This document shows positions 1 to 64,000 of a stretch of DNA of 64,000 nucleotides, piece by piece. The stretch lies in contig NC_079377.1 of the NCBI RefSeq assembly GCF_021018895.1, positions 11,228,501 through 11,292,500 on the forward strand, written 5' to 3'. This stretch comes from Seriola aureovittata. Taxonomy: Eukaryota > Chordata > Actinopteri > Carangiformes > Carangidae. Every line of letters starts with the position of its first letter. Position 1 is the stretch's first letter. A program made the position numbers and the translations under genes. A model generated the notes under the pieces. That model did no database searches. It was not told where the DNA came from and worked only from the letters and a program-made list of their open reading frames with translations.

Positions 1-3000
1 GTTGGGCTGTGCTGGGGGTGTAGCTGAGGGTGGTGACTGTTGTGTTGTGACATCACAAAGTTCCAGATGCCCTGATGGCATGTTTTTAAGACACAGTTTC
101 TGAATACCGGCTGCTTGCATTTCTCTGTGAGACTTTCACATTATTAATGTAGCACCTAGACCTTCTTTATAATCAAAAAAGACATTATCATCTCACTTTC
201 TACAATATGGGACCTTTAAAATCAACCTCAGCTAAGAAAACAACACTGTTTTCTGTCTTGCTCAGTGCTGATGCATGTAAACATGACTTCCCTAATTAAA
301 CTTAGATTCAGTTTTCAGCATTGTCCTACAATCAAGTGACAACCTGTTTTACCAATTTTATATGTTCAACATTTTATCAAACATGTTCCGGAAAGGATCC
401 ATAATCAGTTCATAATAGGAGGAGGTGTTGCATTCTTCAGTATGCGGCTGATTTTACTATGCCCTCTGGTAATAACATACTTAATCACCACTTGATTGCA
501 CAAGTCAGAATGCTGCAGCCGGCCCACTTGGCATTACAAGTCCAATGTCACATTCAATAGTAAACAGCCACAATCCCCAGAACAGGATTTACAGACAAAT
601 ATTTGAAAAATAAAATCCACAAAACCCAGGTGTTGACAGAACACAAAATACACTCTGCCACTGGGCAACGAGTCAGTTTTGGTAAATTATTTTCTTAGTA
701 TATTTCACAAAGGCAGAAGAACCACACGGGTTATTCTGGGTTTGTAATATTTGTATTGTGTTGAAAGTCTATCCTCCTGCTTAAGTTTGAATTTAATGTA
801 GTGAAACAATATCGCCAATGTTTTGTCGTTACTGTGCATCATGTTTAGGTTCTCTGTTTTACTTCTCAGCCAGATATGCCTCTGTTTCACTGCACAATAA
901 ATCAACACAAATGAGGGTGAGGTCATGAAAATATTTACTGCCTTGAAACATGTACAGCACCTGTTACATGGTGCGTTTTTATGACATTACAGACACAGCA
1001 AATGCATCACTGTTACTATTTTTTTTTTCTGCCTTTTGCTCAAATTAGATTTGGGCAAAAACAGAACACCAGTGTGTCAGTAAAGCTTCCATTACTGTTG
1101 TAATTTCATTGACAGATTTATAGACAGGTGTTTTTGATCACTTTATCATTTCAGAAATTCAATTAGATAAATGGTCTGTCAGGTTTGTTTGCTTCTCCTC
1201 ACAAATAACACAAAAAAAACAAACAAACAAAAAAAAAAAACACACAAAGAATTAGAAAAGACCATCACTATTTTCCAATCCTGCTTTCAGATTTATGTGT
1301 TGTCCAGTTGTTTTGCAGTAAAACTCTCAGGGATACTTCAGCCACGGTGGCCAAGGTTGTTTAATCTGCATCACAACACACACTGTGATTGACAATTGTG
1401 CTGATAAGTTGATGGCAGCCATGGTTTTTGGAGAATGCCTAAATCCTGTCACGACTGAGTCAGACTCATTACCATGACGTTAGTACCGTTTATATTCATA
1501 AAGCTGCTGTTTTTTTTTTTTTTTTTACAACTGCAGAACACATTCAGCAAGTGTGACATTTTCTCTAAGCCCACAGCTACAGGATGTCTAGAACCAACAC
1601 CAGGAAAATGTTTTGAGCCTTGTGACTGGCTCATCCAAATAATTTAAGAACCGAAAATATAGCAAAGATAAGATGAAATTTAGGAGAAACGGTTTTGAAA
1701 CAGATTAGCAAACATTTGAATTGTTGGAAAATCAGCTTATATTTTCTTAAAATGAGCAACACAGGGAAGAATTCGTGTTGTTTCTCCAATGGTGCTTCAC
1801 ACATGAGCACAGAGGGAGCACATTATTAGATTTTGCTCAGAACTGAAAACTAATCTCCTTCCTTGACCCTTTGCCTGACTTTTCACCAAATTTCATTGAC
1901 TTCTGTTGGGTATTTACCCTCCTAACTAACGCACAGGTACAAGGCCAAAAAACAGAACCTCCTCAGCTGAGGTAATGAACTACACGAACTAAATCCAGAT
2001 ATCTTAATCATACATAACCGTAACGCTCATTTGATTTATTAAACTGACTTCGAAGTAACATCTGAATTTGGTGATTTCTATCCAAGAACATGATTTTCAG
2101 TTTTTCAGCTCAGTGAAGCAACCGGAGCCGTTGTTGATGAGAGATGATTAAATAAGCTGATGAACAGCAGCTCTCAGAGCCAAGGGATAGTTATGACCCA
2201 TGGCTGTTATCATTAACCACTGAACATGAGTGCATGAGTAAATGGCTGCAATGTATTCAACAAAACACTATAGTATGTCTTGTTAATGAACGTTTTAAGA
2301 TTAAAAAAATGAAAAACTGTGAGTTTCACTTTCAGCCTGTCTTTGTGCAGCAGATTTGGGGCTGAGCTGCTTGTATCTGTCACACAGAATAGGGAGTCCC
2401 ATTTGGAGATGGTGACACTGTAAATGTGACATTCCTTCATGCAACATTAACCTCAGAGTGAATTGCATGCACAATTGGTTATTAAACACTTCTGAAACAC
2501 TCTGTTGGAGGCAATAGCTGTCCATTAACTAGTCAAGGCAATATATAATATGATGGGAAAAGGGTAGTTGGAAGGTCATCAAACATCTAGACTGATGTGT
2601 TGATGTAAAGCGCGCAGCTATGGATACAGGTTACAATGTAAAGACGATGGAGACTGCTTACAGCTAAACGTGCTACATGATCTTATATAAATGCTGTGTG
2701 TGTGTATCCGTGTCTTAATAGGAGGAATTTGCTTTAGGAAGTGTTGAAATATTCCTCTCCTTTGCCAGTGAGTGAGACCTACTTTGCAGACACTGACTGC
2801 ACCCAGATTGATGTTATGTAGAGATGGGCACATTCTTCCTGTTTAGAGGCTTAAGGTTTAAAGATTATATTTTTTATTTTTTCAGTTTGAATGTGTGAAA
2901 GATTTTGCTTTTAAAAACTCTTATATCGCTCTCACATTAACTAATGGGCACCCACATGTGATACACGGTAATCTATTGAAGGATTCTCCCTTTAAGTCAT

Positions 3001-3411
3001 CTGTATTTGTACAAACACATGTATCAGTCGCACCATCTGTCTGTGCTTTATTTACAACAATAGATATTGACATGGGTATCTATCAGTGACATGCAGACGG
3101 GCTTTTGGTGGGGCAGATAAATGTGATATAGATCAGTTTGGTAGGGTGGGTCTCTGTCAATGATTCAGTCAATTAGCATACTGCATAGCAGGTAGATTGC
3201 ACAGGGAGGAATCAATACCCCCATTAATCTGCTGAAGAAAAGGTGTTTTTACCTAATAAAACGTACACGCGCATAAATGTGTGTTACAAGGTGTGTGTGT
3301 GTGTATGTTACTGCAGCTTTGTGATTTCAGTGATTATTGCTTGTTTCCCAAGTTTTGCTAAATTTTCTTTTCTTTTTTTTTTTTACATTGTGATATCAAT
3401 TTTGCCTGCAG
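1..3411. other. Intron sequence upstream of first visible exon (partial)
   Basis: AT-rich noncoding sequence. It holds A/T homopolymers (1021-1029, 1229-1240, 1510-1526) and no EGF-like reading frame with splice sites on either strand. The first 110 bases contain a short cysteine-containing open stretch, but without EGF spacing or splice signals. It is presumed to be the 3' part of an intron whose donor lies upstream. Confidence 0.6.
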
Positions 3412-63607
<60,196 letters not shown>

Positions 63608-64000
63608 GTAAAAAAAAAATAAAGGAAAATCGATGGCTTCACCACAATCTTTTCTTTTAATTAAATTTTAATCCTGGCATTTGTTTGTTTTTTTATTACT
63701 TAAACATATATACACTCAAAACATGGTCTTTAGTTTTTCTGTGCAAGAAGATGATTGTGTGTTAATATTTTGATAGTTACAACATTTAGTATGACACAAA
63801 CACCGACTGCCACATTTCGCTTTGTCTGATGCTTTGGGGAAAATATGATTACTTATTGTGACAAAATAAGATTGTGTTTCCCTCTCTTCTTTGTATTGTA
63901 GTGAAAATCTATCTACTTGTTAAATTACTGCACTTAATGGGTAGTTTTGGTTGCACAGGAATCTACTTCATGTTTTTATCCTTAAAAACAAAAATTTCTT
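63608..64000 (+). other. Start of intron 26 (partial)
   Basis: AT-rich noncoding sequence after the exon 26 donor. No further exon is seen before the window ends. Confidence 0.75.

Noticed and set aside
1..110. Cysteine-containing open stretch at the window start
   Set aside because: No EGF spacing and no splice signals; a chance frame.

Overview
The window is eukaryotic. It reads as an internal part of one large plus-strand vertebrate gene with GT-AG introns, and nothing prokaryotic, viral or CRISPR-like was seen. Interspersed repeats of types common in ray-finned fish (a tRNA-derived SINE, Tc1-like transposase relics, a short TIR element), long GT/CT microsatellites and moderately short introns suggest a teleost, probably a percomorph.

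I could place 26 coding exons (3412-63607). All have consistent splice phases and no internal stop, and together they give about 3,688 nt or 1,229 codons. Exons 1-22 encode 25 complete EGF-like modules in tandem plus a 26th that keeps only its first four cysteines and runs into a Thr/Pro-rich linker of about 38 residues. Exons 23-26 encode one laminin-G-like domain of about 182 residues. The order (long EGF array, linker, LamG), the secreted-matrix look and the roughly one-EGF-per-exon layout fit the photoreceptor matrix gene eys (eyes shut homolog) best. Crumbs-type genes were considered and do not fit. Both gene ends lie outside the window: the first exon starts inside an EGF and the last ends in phase 2.

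Layout: 1-3411 intron; 3.4-20.1 kb exons 1-10, all symmetric phase 1-1; 21.8-27.0 kb exons 11-13, with introns inside EGF modules; 27.0-40.1 kb one 13-kb intron; 40.1-42.3 kb exons 14-16; 42.3-48.4 kb a 6-kb intron; 48.4-55.1 kb exons 17-22; 55.1-60.1 kb a 5-kb intron where the long EYS linker exon known from mammals would be expected but is not seen; 60.1-63.6 kb LamG exons 23-26.

The introns hold two decayed Tc1-like copies (about 17.3-17.8 kb plus strand; 51.9-52.2 kb minus strand), a SINE (49.8-50.2 kb, minus), a nonautonomous TIR element (55.1-55.5 kb), a probable SINE-type tail (59.8-60.0 kb), a 31/32-bp inverted repeat (13.2-13.35 kb) and many simple repeats. No second gene, RNA gene or promoter could be supported. 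The points most worth checking are the recursive-splice-like start of exon 4, the seven-cysteine EGF in exon 20/21, the short linker, and the change of exon phase pattern after exon 10. I do not see evidence of a new multi-gene system.
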